64,000 nucleotides of DNA from Fallopia convolvulus (lineage: Eukaryota; Streptophyta; Magnoliopsida; Caryophyllales; Polygonaceae), in NCBI GenBank assembly GCA_964016875.1, contig OZ024724.1, forward strand, positions 28,295,786 through 28,359,785. Reading direction: 5' to 3'. Numbering within the stretch: position 1 is the stretch's first letter; every line of letters starts with the position of its first letter. The position numbers were made by a program, and so were the translations under genes. The notes below the pieces were generated by a model. The model saw only the letters and a program-made list of their open reading frames with translations, was not told the DNA's origin and made no database searches. Positions 9,421 to 20,400 of the stretch are shown here, piece after piece.

Positions 9421-11019
9421 ATGGGTCGTACCAAGGTTCCCGCCAATGCCTCTTCATCGGGACCTAGTCGTCCTCAAAGAGCAACTCGAGCAACCCGAGC
9501 GACATCAACTAGAGCTCAAAATGTTGCACCCTCTTCTTCTCGATCCCGAGCTCCACCTAGAGCTTCTTCCTCAAGTAATGAGATTACATCGGCAACTTTT
9601 GGTCTTCAATTCCGGGACATGAGGCATCTAGACCGGTTTGATTAATTGAAAGAGCGTGAAATCCAAGCTCCGAGATATATTGATTGGGATTTGTTGGAGG
9701 AGTTGGGTTTAGCTAGAGAATTGAGGAATATTGAATTTAATCACAATTTGATTGTGTTGAGCATGAGATTTCCAGTTTACCGTGGCCTCGTGTTGGAGTT
9801 CTTGAGCACATTGGAGGCTCATATCTTAGAGGGGCGATTTGCTAATGAAGGGCGGTGCACTTTTCATCTAGGTGGGATGATGAGAACCATGACTCTTAAT
9901 GATATCAACAAGTTGTTCAGATTTACCATGTACCAAAAGAATGTTGATAGATGGGAGTCTAGAGCCACTTTTATGGATGATGAAAAGTGGGCTCTTCTTT
10001 TTGGGACTGATGAGTACTTGCCCTCTAGAACCAAGGCGTTTGGAATTTCTCATCCGATAATTCGAATTCTTCAGAGGTTCTTGGCTCACTCTATTACAAG
10101 CAGAGGAGAGGGCAAGAATAACTGTCCTAGGAAGGATATCTTTCTCCTTCGAGGTATTTTGGAAGGGCAAGAGATTGACATAGGTGCAGCTATGATGCAT
10201 AATATGGAGCTCATGGTTAAGAGAAGTACTGGTCGGATCGCTGTGGGTGGTATCATCACCAAGTTTGCCCAACACTTTGATATTGATTTGGAGCAGTGTG
10301 TGGGTAGGATTTATCCTCTTCCAATGAACTTGCTTTTCTACAACAAGATGAAGGTGCTATATGTGAAGAACAATCGGTACTATTGGGTGCTAGGCAACAG
10401 CTCTTTTGCTATGAAGTTGCCTAATCCAGAGAGGGTGACGATAAAGGTTGGTTTGAAAAATGATAACACATGGCTCATTCATCCTCAAGATGGTGATTTA
10501 CCGGTTTCAGAAGTGATTGGAGGGACAAAGAGGAGAAAGAAATCAAGGGGTGAGGTTGAGGAAGCTAGCACTTCAATGGAAGTCAATGATGATGACGAGG
10601 ATGAGGAGTTTGAAGTTGATCCTGAAGATATTGTAGCTGAAGATGATGATGGGGAAAATGATGAAGATGATGATGAGCACACTGAAGTGCCACCAATTCA
10701 GGAGTTTGAGCAACAAGGCCAAGGTGGTAACATGTCTACCACCCAATACAACCATTTGGTGGAATTGATGGGAGGCTTGTCTACACAAGTGAGTGGCTTG
10801 CACACTCGTATGGATGGCATGGTGGCTGATTTCAACCATTTCCGGGGTTATGCGACGAGCCGTTTTGATTATGTTGATGAGCACACCCGGTACTTGCATC
10901 AAAGGATGGACACATACACGCCCGAGCAGGGTTATCAGCCGTATGCTTATCAGCCTTATCCTGGATATCCAACTCCTAAGTGGCCATACCCGGGGTACCC
11001 ACCACCACCATCAGAGTAG
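9421..11019 (+). pseudogene. ORF3 of element A (Athila ORF1/env-position protein), one in-frame stop
   Basis: ATGGGTCGTACC starts a Ser/Arg/Ala-rich N-terminus. After 74 codons a TAA (9643-9645) interrupts, then the same frame runs on to 11017-11019. The downstream part (RYIDWDLLEELGL, then VLEFLSTLEAHI) resembles the domain known as Athila ORF-1 or plant transposon protein, which lies after pol in this lineage. There is an acidic Asp/Glu run at about residues 380-425 and a Tyr/Pro-rich tail (GYQPYAYQPYPGYP). I see no clear signal peptide or transmembrane segment, so 'env-like' describes its position only. Its function is unknown. The single stop in an otherwise open frame of 532 codons suggests a recent nonsense mutation. 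Confidence 0.7.
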
Positions 11020-11078
11020 ATTCCCGAGTTTGACAAGTTCTTGTGATAAGGTCAGTTTTCTTTTACTCTTATGTTTTT

Positions 11079-11117
11079 ATTACTTTGGGGACAAAGTAAT
11101 GTTTAAGCATGGGGGAA
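11079..11117 (+). promoter_or_regulatory. Perfect hairpin followed by internal polypurine motif (element A)
   Basis: ATTACTTTG-GGGA-CAAAGTAAT (11079-11100) is a perfect 9-bp stem with a GGGA loop, directly followed by GTTTAAGCATGGGGGAA (11101-11117). The same module recurs at the true polypurine tract (12503-12541). It may be a second plus-strand priming site or an RNA signal; this is inferred. Confidence 0.6.
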
Positions 11118-11119
11118 GG

Positions 11120-12500
11120 GGATTATTTATTTTGTCATGAGAACTTGGTTTAGTAAGATCATATAGTTGCATGTGCATGTTTATTTTTATTTTGTATGCA
11201 TTGATTAAAAGTTTTGAAAATCCACTAAAAATATGAAAAAATCAGAAAATTTGAAAAAAAAATGGTTTGTTTGCATTTAGGATTCATTTTTCCCCTTGGA
11301 ACCACTTGTTTAAATAGTGAGCATGATTTCATATCCCATAACTTGATTAGTCCATGATGGAAGTTCTAAATAAGAATTGCTTAATTATGAAGGAGTATGC
11401 ATGAAAGTGAAAACTTGAGCTAGTTATGAAGTTCTAACCAAAAATTTGCCTTGTGAGATTTCTTTTGAGCCTTTACATGCCAATTTTGCATGAAATTCTT
11501 GAGTGTATCACTTTGATTGTTTCAACTCTAAAACTTGCGTTTAGATTCTTTTTCGAGGCCACATTATATGATTTGAATGCATGATGTAAAAGTGATTGAG
11601 GCAAATTTTCTTTAGCTCATTTATATCCTTATCCACCCTACATTATACCTTTGTTTTTGTAGCCCCATTATTTTTGAGCCTTAGCCTTGTTTATTAGCTC
11701 AACAAAATTAATCCTAGCCGAATAAGCTTGACCCTCATCCGGGAATTAGGATTTGACTAGGGGAATTTTGTGGGTTAATTGTTGTACTTTGGGGTTTGTG
11801 AGGCAAGTTGAAAAGGTGTAATAGAAGGGAATGTTCAAAATGAAAAGTGTTGGAAAGTTTAAGGATGTTAGGAATGTTTAGTGAATAATCTCTAAGTAAT
11901 GTTGGTTTGAAAGGTTGATTGAGATGAGTTGTATTTGTAAAGTGCAAAGTATTCTTGTGAGAGAAGAATGAAAAAGAAAGAACAAATCTCAAATGGGTTT
12001 GTGGAAAGAAAAATCAAAAGTTGAGCAAAAGAAAGAAGTGATTAAAAGAAAGTAATGGAAGAAAAGGGAGTACAAGTTGGGAAGTTGTTGAGAGTGAGTG
12101 TTGATGTAATTTGGGTTCTAGTTGATTCTATTTCCCAGATTTAGCACCACATGGCCATATAATGATCCCTTCCTACTTGTTTATACCTTGGCCCCATTAC
12201 AACCTTGAAAAAAGACCTCATGATTTATGTTGTGCATTTCAACATTCGTGGTGGAGATTTAGTGCACTGATGCAAGCATATGGTAGTTGGCATTCAAAGA
12301 TGATTTTTGAGCGAAAACACATACCTTTAAACACTTGAGTGTTGAGTGCAAACACATATACCTTGGTGAGGGTTGGGATGGATTGATAGCTTGGTTTGAA
12401 ACTTTCGATAAATGTATGCAAAGATTTCATGGTTAAGTTTGTGCTTCTTGAAAATGAATTAAGTCATGACTTGCTTGTTTGTGGTGTGATTGATTTCTAT
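11120..12500 (+). other. Long non-coding 3' region of element A
   Basis: About 1.4 kb between ORF3 and the right LTR without a supported coding frame. A non-coding 3' region of this kind is usual for Athila-type elements. Short poly-purine rich phrases (GAAAGAAAAATC, AAAGAAAGAAG) occur near 11960-12070. Confidence 0.6.
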
Positions 12501-12502
12501 GT

Positions 12503-12541
12503 CTTGCTTGAGGACAAGCAAGGTTCAAGCATGGGGGAATT
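12503..12541 (+). promoter_or_regulatory. Hairpin plus polypurine tract at the right LTR (element A)
   Basis: CTTGCTTG-AGGA-CAAGCAAG (12503-12522) is a perfect 8-bp stem, directly followed by GTTCAAGCATGGGGGAATT, which abuts the right LTR at 12542. The purine run GGGGGAA is the expected plus-strand primer for reverse transcription. Confidence 0.8.
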
Positions 12542-13918
12542 TGATAGAGCATATAGGTATAGGCTTTAGAGCATGTTTTTATTCTCGTTATATGCATTTT
12601 TAGCTAGGATTTCATTCTAAGTTTAGTTTAGGTTTTATTTTCGTTTAGTTCGGAATCTACGCGTCTTGGTGCATAATTGCAGGTCGGATGGTGGAAGACG
12701 GTAGATGGAAAGCTTAGGACGGACCTCGGGATGCGTAGGAAGCATTGGAAGTGAAGATCGAGGCAAAGGATTACAAAGGCAAGAAGTGAAGGCCAAACCG
12801 CGGAGTGAAGCCAGGACCGCGCCGAGAGGAGAAAGTTACTGCGGCGTGAGCGCGGGCAGCCGCGCTCTGGGAGGCCACAAACTGCGCTCTGGCGCGTCGA
12901 CGCAGCATGGACTTGGGCTTTGCGAGATCTTGTGGGCCGACTTTCTTAATGTTTGTTTGGATATTTTTAAATCTTTTGGATATTTTTAGCATAATATAAA
13001 TACTTTCTCTAGGTTTTATTTTTGGATCTTATGCTATCTTTTGTTCTAGTTCTAAGTTTGAAGAATTTGGAGATTTGTGGGAGACAAAACCCTAGTTTTG
13101 CAATTGAAGATCAATTTGACTTTTGTAAGTTTGATTTTTCTTTAATGTCGATTTCTAGCTAAATTTCCCATGTCCAACTAGTTAGTTGAAGTTGTATGCA
13201 TGATTGTTTGTGAGATTTGAATCATTTTAGTTTGCCTTGACTAGATTGAATCTCTCCATGCTTGATTGATTAAATTCACTTAGGATTAGTATAGATTGGC
13301 CACTTATTCTACTTCTAGGTTGAATTACCACTAGAATAATTAAATAGACGGTGGAATTTGATTATTCATGGATGGATCCTTTGATTAAACTTATAGACGG
13401 TGGAATAAGGTTAATCAAAGGCGGAGAATTTAATCACAAGACTTTATGAATACACGGTGGAATTCATGAATATTGTTTCTATTGAATGCTTTGAACTTAA
13501 TTGCATGATCAATTTTACATATAAGGTTTTCTAAGTTAATTGGTTAAAAGGTTGTTAAAGACGGTGTATATTAACAACCACAATAAGCTTGAATTCATAA
13601 ATTCACAATAGATTAGTCAAGGGAAATTGAAATAAGGATAATCGATGATCAAAATTGATGTATGCAATGGATACGAAACTAGTTGGACGCTTTTCTTCAT
13701 ATTTGAACCTCAACTTATTTTACTTGCTTAGCTTTAATTAGTTTAATTTCTTAGATTTTAGCTTACAACCATAAAAAAACCCTTCTGCTTAGTAATATTA
13801 TATAAATACGAATAATCTGAGTCCTTGTGGGTTCGACCCTTGCTTCCACTATACCTAGGTTAGGAAGTTAGGAATTTTCTTTGGCAGTGCTTTTATAGCG
13901 ACGTAAAAGTGTTCGTCA
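12542..13918 (+). repeat. Right LTR of element A
   Basis: 1,377 bp, colinear with 1526-2915. Relative to the left LTR it lacks 16 bases inside the GC-rich block, which destroys half of the palindrome GAGCGCGACCGCGCTC. It ends GTTCGTCA, followed by the target duplication GCCCC. Confidence 0.95.
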
Positions 13919-13923
13919 GCCCC

Positions 13924-14160
13924 CTAACAGGAGTTCGGGGGGCAGTGCCCTACGACGATGGTAAGTTGTTCATAAGTTACTATATATACTCATGAAACGC
14001 CTTATTATTGTAATCTATTCTGCTTAGCCTCCCTAATAAATAATTTTATTTCTCTATCCGTGGACGTAGGTAACACCTGTTACCGAACCACGTAAATTTC
14101 GGTGTCTTTCTTTATTTTTTATCATTTCTGTTAAACAAAATCATATGAACATCGTTGAAT
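13924..14160 (+). repeat. Copia-like LTR tail, right of element A
   Basis: Continuation of the forward LTR fragment interrupted at 1525, with GAGTTCGGGGGGCAGTGCCC near the junction and GAACCACGTAAATTTC (14085-14100), typical of copia LTR U5 ends. No coding part of that element is present. Confidence 0.45.
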
Positions 14161-15538
14161 TAAAAAAAATCAGACTAAAATAACAATGAAATCTAAATAT
14201 TTCAAATGTTTGAACTTTCCCATACAAATATAATCAAGGCTTAGGAACATAAAATAATTGTACAAGCTTTAAGTATTAGACTAAACCATGTACACAGACG
14301 ATTTTTTTTATTCCGAACACATAGACGATTAAATACTTTAAGAATATAGGTTTGTTAGATCTAGCGTTCTTATTAGACGGTTGTGTGTCATTTTCATACA
14401 AAGACTATATATGGACATGGCATCATATAGATTAATAGTACGAATTAACCCCACCTCTCTAATTGGTTTTAAATTTAATCACAACAAATAAAATGATAAA
14501 TATCAATCTTACAACTATAAAAGATATCCTCAAAAGTAAAATATATGCCATAGCTTAATGCACACTTCAATTTTGCTAATTTTCAATTCATTTATAATGT
14601 ATTAATAACAAGAAATTGATTTAGAATATATAGCCCTAGTCTTTGGAGTTCCTAATTAAATGTATTTCTTATCTAACCATTTGTATAACTAGCCACCTTA
14701 TTGTATTAACAAGAATTAATTTTTACAATCAACCTTTCAAATTTCTTCTTTGATGTATTAAGATAAGATACATTTTTCTCTCATACTAACAACTTTTGTT
14801 ACCATTGTGTTACTGTGATAATATCTTGCATGTATAAATAATCATTACATTTTATATTTCACATGAACATGCAAAAAATTAATTGCAACAAACCCGACCA
14901 AGAGGCAACATTTTGCACTCTTAATTAATTGTGTGATGGTGTTGAGTATCAACTTGAAGAAATGCTATGCATGAAGTGGGGTACAACGAATGCATATGAT
15001 AAATATCTCAATATCGAGTTCCTTATAGAACACAAAATTCGTATTGTCCAATGGACGGGTTAGGCATTCTAGTAAGAGAAAGAGTTACCTCGATCATGTA
15101 TTTAGCTTTCTGCCTTTGATGACCTTATGTATACAATTACATTTATGGTGCCTATCAATCTCCCATATCACCATTATCTTAAGGAAATCATTATCTCTAA
15201 ACCACATATATATAATTAAATGTATACTAATTGTAAACCAATTTTAACTATTTATGGAAAATTTACTGATCAACTTTATGAGCATCTTATACCCTTACTT
15301 TCTTGTTATAGAAGTTTGGAGGGTGACTTAATTGGTGCAAATTCACAGTTTCACACCCTTATTTGTAATTTAATCATATATCCTCCACTTTGAATTGGCC
15401 GGCTACAAGCTCTTACCTTTTCTCGGCCACAAAAATCATCATTGCTCATCTCAAATTTGTGTTTAGTTACACAATTGGTTAAGTCATTAAGGGTTTAAGT
15501 TGTATATATGCGACATGAACAATGATCTTATGTGATAT
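14161..15538. other. AT-rich intergenic DNA
   Basis: No coding frame, RNA gene or repeat that I can support. The short open frame at 15044-15247 has no recognisable domain. Confidence 0.5.
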
Positions 15539-15546
15539 AAAGAAAT

Positions 15547-15839
15547 TACGGTTATTCAATAATCAACCAGACCCGACCCGTAAAAAAAATTAATCGACCA
15601 GTGACCTGATCCGTATTGATCAAACAAGTCAAAATGATTCATTTGACCGACTTGACCCTTAGGGTATTAATATATTATTATAAATAATAAACATAATTAT
15701 CTATTATAAAAATATTTGAAAAATAATATTACGGATTACGGGTTTTACGCGTTAATCCAACAAATCTTGATCCGTGACCCGACCCATAATTTATGGGTCA
15801 GGTCGGATTACGGGTCATCGGACATTTTGAACAACCCTA
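15547..15839. mobile_element. hAT-type MITE (293 bp)
   Basis: Imperfect terminal inverted repeats TACGGTTATTCAA / TAGGGTTGTTCAA (right end read as reverse complement) are bounded by a perfect 8-bp duplication AAAGAAAT (15539-15546 and 15840-15847). Its subterminal parts are rich in GACCCGACCCGT phrases, also seen in the element at 52268-53113. It has no coding capacity. Confidence 0.85.
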
Positions 15840-15849
15840 AAAGAAATAA

Positions 15850-16835
15850 TCTATGTATATATATAAAAGACTCAAGGAATAAGGCCACCACATTGCGCCA
15901 CCTAGGATTTTCCTACGCGTCGTTCTCACGTTAAGCCACCTAGGATTTCGCCACATAGGATTTTTTATTTTGGGAATTTATATATGTTGAAATTATTTTA
16001 GGATAATATAGAAATATGATAAATTAATCTTAGAAAGATTCTATCTAAAATAAAAATGTTATCTATTATATATTAAGAATTATGATAGATCTAAAAGATT
16101 TTATCTAAAATAACAATAAATTATAAAATATTAGATAGTATATATTAAGATAGATATATTAATTTAGTTTTTCCAATTAAATTTCTATCTATTATATGAA
16201 AATAAAATTAAATTCGAATTTTATTTAAAATTAAAGAAAATTATTTTATCTTTAATTTTTTTATCTATTTATGTAAAAGATTTATCTTAAATAAAATTTT
16301 GATAAAAAATAGAACTTTCAATCTAGATAATTACTTGCCTAAATTAACTTATGATAAAAAAAATTACTTTATCTTTTCCTTAATTTTCTTTTTGAATTAT
16401 TTATGTAAATATAAATGATTTTCTTATCATTAAAAAATTCATTATTTATTTATATTTTTTCATCGTTTCTCATTAAGGATATTTTTAATTTTTATTCAAA
16501 TATTTTTAAATAATTGATTTTAATAAAAAAAATTACATGAATTTAGATTATTTTTACCTTTTTATATTTTTTTGTAAAAGAGTTTAAAAATTAAATGATT
16601 CTAATTCAAATATTTTTTATTTATATTTTTGTATAAATAAATTATCATTAAGCCATCAAAATTATGATGAGCTCACCTTAATAATTTTGGCCCCGTTTCA
16701 CATGACATCAATTGTAAAATTTTATATAATTTTGTTTTCTAATATATGTTTTTTATATTAAATTAAAATCATATTCATTTAATAAATTAAGTATTAAATT
16801 CATGTAGTCGTGCATGACACGACGGGTATAGCTAG
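15850..16835 (+). mobile_element. Non-autonomous Helitron (986 bp)
   Basis: Starts with TC (TCTATGTATATATATAAAAG) and ends GTATAGCTAG. A hairpin GTCGTG-CATGA-CACGAC (16807-16823) lies 12 bases before the end. It sits between A (15849) and T (16836) with no target duplication, as expected for a Helitron. The inside is very AT-rich and non-coding. Confidence 0.8.
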
Positions 16836-17372
16836 TACATATAAACTGTGGATTGAGATGAATAAACAAATAGTTCATGAAATTTCAAAAAAATAAATAA
16901 AGAGAATGTTTTTAGCGCAGTAATGACACACCATATTTGAACCAAAGACTTGTTTATGGCCTAATCAACTCAGGTCATAAACAAGTTATATAATGTGGTA
17001 AAACATTAGACATGTCTACCACTACTAGATTTGTGCCCCGTGCTTCGCACGGGAAAGCATTCCAAGGTATGGGTTCATAGAAATAATTTTGATTTGTAGG
17101 TGTTCGCTCTAAAATGAATACAACTTATACATTGTAAACCTGGATCTTTCAATGTAAAGTACAGGAGAAAAAAACAATGTTAACTAAGGATATTGGTGTA
17201 CAATACAAAAAAAAATCATTTCAAAAATTAAATCAATCCAATCCAGTCTTTGTTTGAAATAAGGAGTTACCCAACCAGCCTACTAAGTACATGCAGCAAC
17301 AGAGCAAGTGAAGCGAAATTGAAAGCATGAAGTAACTGTGAAATTGAACCCAAAAAAATCAAACAAACTAAA

Positions 17373-17985
17373 TTGGATGTCCGTATCCTCAGGTGACATT
17401 TGAGCAACTTCAGTGAACATTCTAGATACCTGCACATCACATAACACAAACCAATTCAAAAGGAGAAAAGATGAATTTTCAAGTGCCAAAGGTACAAATT
17501 GCATATGGCAAGAAAAATGAGGGTGCAATAACTATTTTCTAATCTAGACTGTGTCCTGACTTTCCAAAACAAATTCCACACCTTTCCTTTTCTTTTTTTA
17601 TCCATTTAAAAAGTTCGCTTTGTCTTCTTCTTAATTCTTATACTGATCCCAACATATTTAAGAGCATACACCTCAATATCTAATTTTTTTTTTTTATAAA
17701 GATCAAAATCAACTTCATGTGCCTATAAATCGTTCGAAGGCATAACATATATATTATGAGACAACTTATAGGCTATAAGTTATAGCTGATATCATCAGCT
17801 CTAGGTAAATTAAAGATATAATGCAGGGCTGCTAATCTTACATCAGTATAGGAAAATTAATACAAAGGAGTAATAAACACTTACATCAGCATGATAGCCT
17901 GAGGTGGGGAAAGCGTCCCATATTTAGGATGATTGTGTAACCACTGGTACAAGGCTACAGCTATCCTCAGAATCCCCTTCCTAAA
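17373..17985 (-). pseudogene. PEX5: PEX5 (peroxisomal targeting signal 1 receptor) gene fragment
   Basis: Two adjacent exons on the minus strand match the TPR region of plant PEX5, the receptor that imports peroxisomal matrix proteins. The first (about 17985-17885) reads ALYQWLHNHPKYGTLSPPQ and ends, after a small frame shift, with codons for YHAD before a GTAAGT donor. The second (17429-17373), after a TGCAG acceptor, reads VSRMFTEVAQMSPEDTDIQ. In plant PEX5, as I recall it, the corresponding order is NHPKYG, YHAD, then LFTEAAQMSPEDADV. The exon order and splice sites are kept, so the capture was from genomic DNA. The frame shift and the absence of the other TPR exons make it a pseudogene. 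Confidence 0.75.
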
Positions 17986-18334
17986 AAGCTCTAGGTTGTT
18001 AGATTACTCACTTGGATTCAATCCCCGTTTGCCAGAACCATGGCAGCCTCTCCACTTCCCTCGTAACCACGGAAAAGCATAGCCAAGCATGACTATTTCA
18101 GGTACACATATGCCCATGATTATAAATATCAATGAAAAGTGTGGATCCCTGCAAATTTTCCCATGAGTGTAATGTAATTAGCAGATATCCCAATCACAAT
18201 GGAAAAAGAGTTGCACTAAGCCACAAGCTATTGAAACAATTATAAACAACACAAAGCACAAGCTCACCTCTCCTTGGGCTCTCTATCCATTTGAGATTAA
18301 TACGTACAATATAGAATGAATTATTTATAAGAAC

Positions 18335-18540
18335 ACATCAAATACAGATATATACTATTCAAGTATCCCGAGACCTGAAGTTGTCATTGGCATATAAGGA
18401 CATATAAAATACAGGCGTACAATTTATACGATTTAGATGTCCCGGCAGCTGAATTCGTCATTCGTATATAAGAGCACATCAAATATAGGCGCACAACATA
18501 TGGCAGTCAAATATCCGAATGTCTTTATTCGTCATTTGTG
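18335..18540. repeat. Degenerate tandem repeat, about 3 copies of about 72 bp
   Basis: Three units share the order ATACAG(G/A), a divergent middle, TCCCG or TCCGA, then GTCATT and (GT)ATATAAG. They lie inside the PEX5-bearing Helitron. Copies are roughly 70% alike by eye. Confidence 0.55.
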
Positions 18541-19202
18541 GCTACATTTTTGCAACCACCCCAGCTCTGGCTAATACATTGAAAGAGATAACATTGACAA
18601 CAACATTTGTACAGGTATTAGTATTAACAGGCGTAGGTAAAAAAACGAAACCCTAAATCTCAATTTACCGCTTGAAATAAACGCAATTCATGATAGGTGG
18701 TCCAGAGGAAGGAACTAACAGAGGTGAAAACTTGTAGATTCATACAATGGACATGAAATCAGTGGTACGAAACTGAAAAAGCGGTAGAAAACTTACCCGG
18801 ACAACAAGATCTAGGAATCGAATGGAAAACACAAATAATTCGAATTAAAACCAAACTCTAGCTAATTCTCAAGTGAAAGAGGATGCAAAACTCACCTAAA
18901 CATGCCTTTGAACTGGCGGAGAGGGCGCCTGGACTTTGAACGAGGCAAGGCGGAGCGGAGAAGATGAACGAAAGAGAGACGATGTGCTCGTAGAAGAAGG
19001 CAAAAGAGAGAGAGGAGAAAGGCAGTTGAAAGAGGCGAGAAATGAAAAAGAGAAGCAGCGCTTTAGGTTTACAAAAATTAATGAGTAAAATTTAAAAGGA
19101 AAATTTGGATTAATATTGAACCACACGATAGTGTGCCTAAATACCGAACGGTGGAGATGGATACTGTTCACTTTTTTTAAGACTCTTTTAGGGGTGTAGT
19201 GA

Positions 19203-20229
19203 TTTCCACCCTCAAATTTAAAAAAAAAAAATTACATCTACCCTAATGCCATAATGTAAAGCATAATCTTTTCTTAAAAAATTATACGAATATCGTTTAT
19301 TGCCTTAGAAATACCCTCTGACTCATTTAAGATATTAATACAATAGTGAGTACATCTTATTTAAGATAGATGCTTTTAATTATATATAATATATCTTGGA
19401 GAGCAAGAAAAGGTCATAAACACACTTACTAGGGACCGACCATGACCATTCCTTGGGCTCCAAGGATATCCTAGTTTGTACTCTATTTATACCTTGTTTT
19501 TACATTTAATAAAATCACCTTGAAATAGATTAAACTATAAATTTGATTTAATGTATCTCTTGGGCCATTAAATAATTGGAAATTCGAGTGTTGACCGATC
19601 ATCACCATTCAATTGCTCTAATTTCAGATTTCGAGGTCAATTGTTCTAATTTCAGATTTTGAGTTCTTAGAATTATCAAATTGGATTGTTCTAGTTGGAT
19701 TGTTAAAGATCTCAACTAGTTTGTCAATTGAAATAGCATTAGAGCCTTTCAATTGAACTATCACTTTGAGAAGTTCTATCCAATCGGAATACACCTTCAT
19801 TCCATTCAATTTCTAATTCGTTCTTCATTACTTATGCCAAAAGTTTCGTCACTTTCAATGAATTTGGTTTGATTTCAGGTTTATTATGCCAGTTTGGGAT
19901 CCTGCGCGATCACATACGAGATTATTAAGGAGCAATCCCAGGCAATTACATATCATGAGTGTTTGTGAGAGATTGAGAGTGAACCGTTTGAGAAGAACGA
20001 TGCAAAGCGCGTTTTGGAGAAACTTTGTTCTTTTGTTTGAGCAAGGGTAGTATTGTCAATAAAGATAAAAATCACAGAATTTACCCACGTTGCCATTCTA
20101 AATGAACTGGGCCCGTTTCATTATTTTCTTCCATACCCATTTTTTTAATCTCCGTAATTATTTTTTTTGATCTGACGGTCCATAATTGCTCGCAACTACC
20201 TGAGCGCGACTCCTCCAACATTATTATTA

Positions 20230-20261
<32 letters not shown>

Positions 20262-20400
20262 CATAACAATTCCTAGATATATTAGGTGATTGTTGCAAGA
20301 AATAAAAACGTTCGGGTGTTTTTTGAATAAAATAGGAACAGTGGTCATCTTATACTAAAAGCATAAATTTCTGGTAGGCTTCTGAAAATGCACCAGCCTT
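19203..20400. other. Intergenic DNA with (TTA)n microsatellite
   Basis: No coding frame that I can support. A (TTA)n tract with one interruption lies at about 20219-20262. The part near 20160-20400 is the presumptive upstream region of the RING gene; no clear TATA box was seen. Confidence 0.5.

Larger units (their letters stand above)
1526..13918 (+). mobile_element. Athila-type Ty3/gypsy LTR retrotransposon (element A), full length
   Basis: Complete element: LTR 1526-2915, tRNA-Asp primer site, gag, pol, a third ORF, a polypurine tract, and LTR 12542-13918. The LTRs start TGATAGAG and end CGTCA. The 5-bp duplication GCCCC flanks both ends (1521-1525 and 13919-13923). By eye the LTRs differ at roughly 35 substitutions plus a 16-bp indel, about 97% identity, so the insertion is fairly recent. 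Pol domain order is protease, reverse transcriptase, RNase H, integrase. The Athila placement rests on the tRNA-Asp primer site, the long 3' region and the extra ORF after pol. It is probably not autonomous now, because there are in-frame stops between gag and pol and within ORF3. Confidence 0.93.
17025..19202 (-). mobile_element. Helitron carrying captured PEX5 exons
   Basis: The 3' end on the minus strand is well defined: CTAG at 17025-17028, 8 bases from a perfect hairpin CCCGTGC-TTC-GCACGGG (17037-17053), next to A at 17024. The proposed 5' end is the minus-strand TCACTACACCCCTAAAAGAG, which reads from 19202 leftward with T at 19203; this end is inferred. Inside are exons of a peroxisomal import receptor, a tandem repeat at 18335-18540, and near 18890-19110 a pyrimidine-rich, exon-like segment ending in a GTGAGT donor (minus strand). 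No Rep/helicase gene was seen, so it is non-autonomous. Confidence 0.6.

Noticed and set aside
18340..18540. CRISPR-like array
   Set aside because: Degenerate tandem repeat in plant nuclear DNA; no constant repeat with unique spacers.
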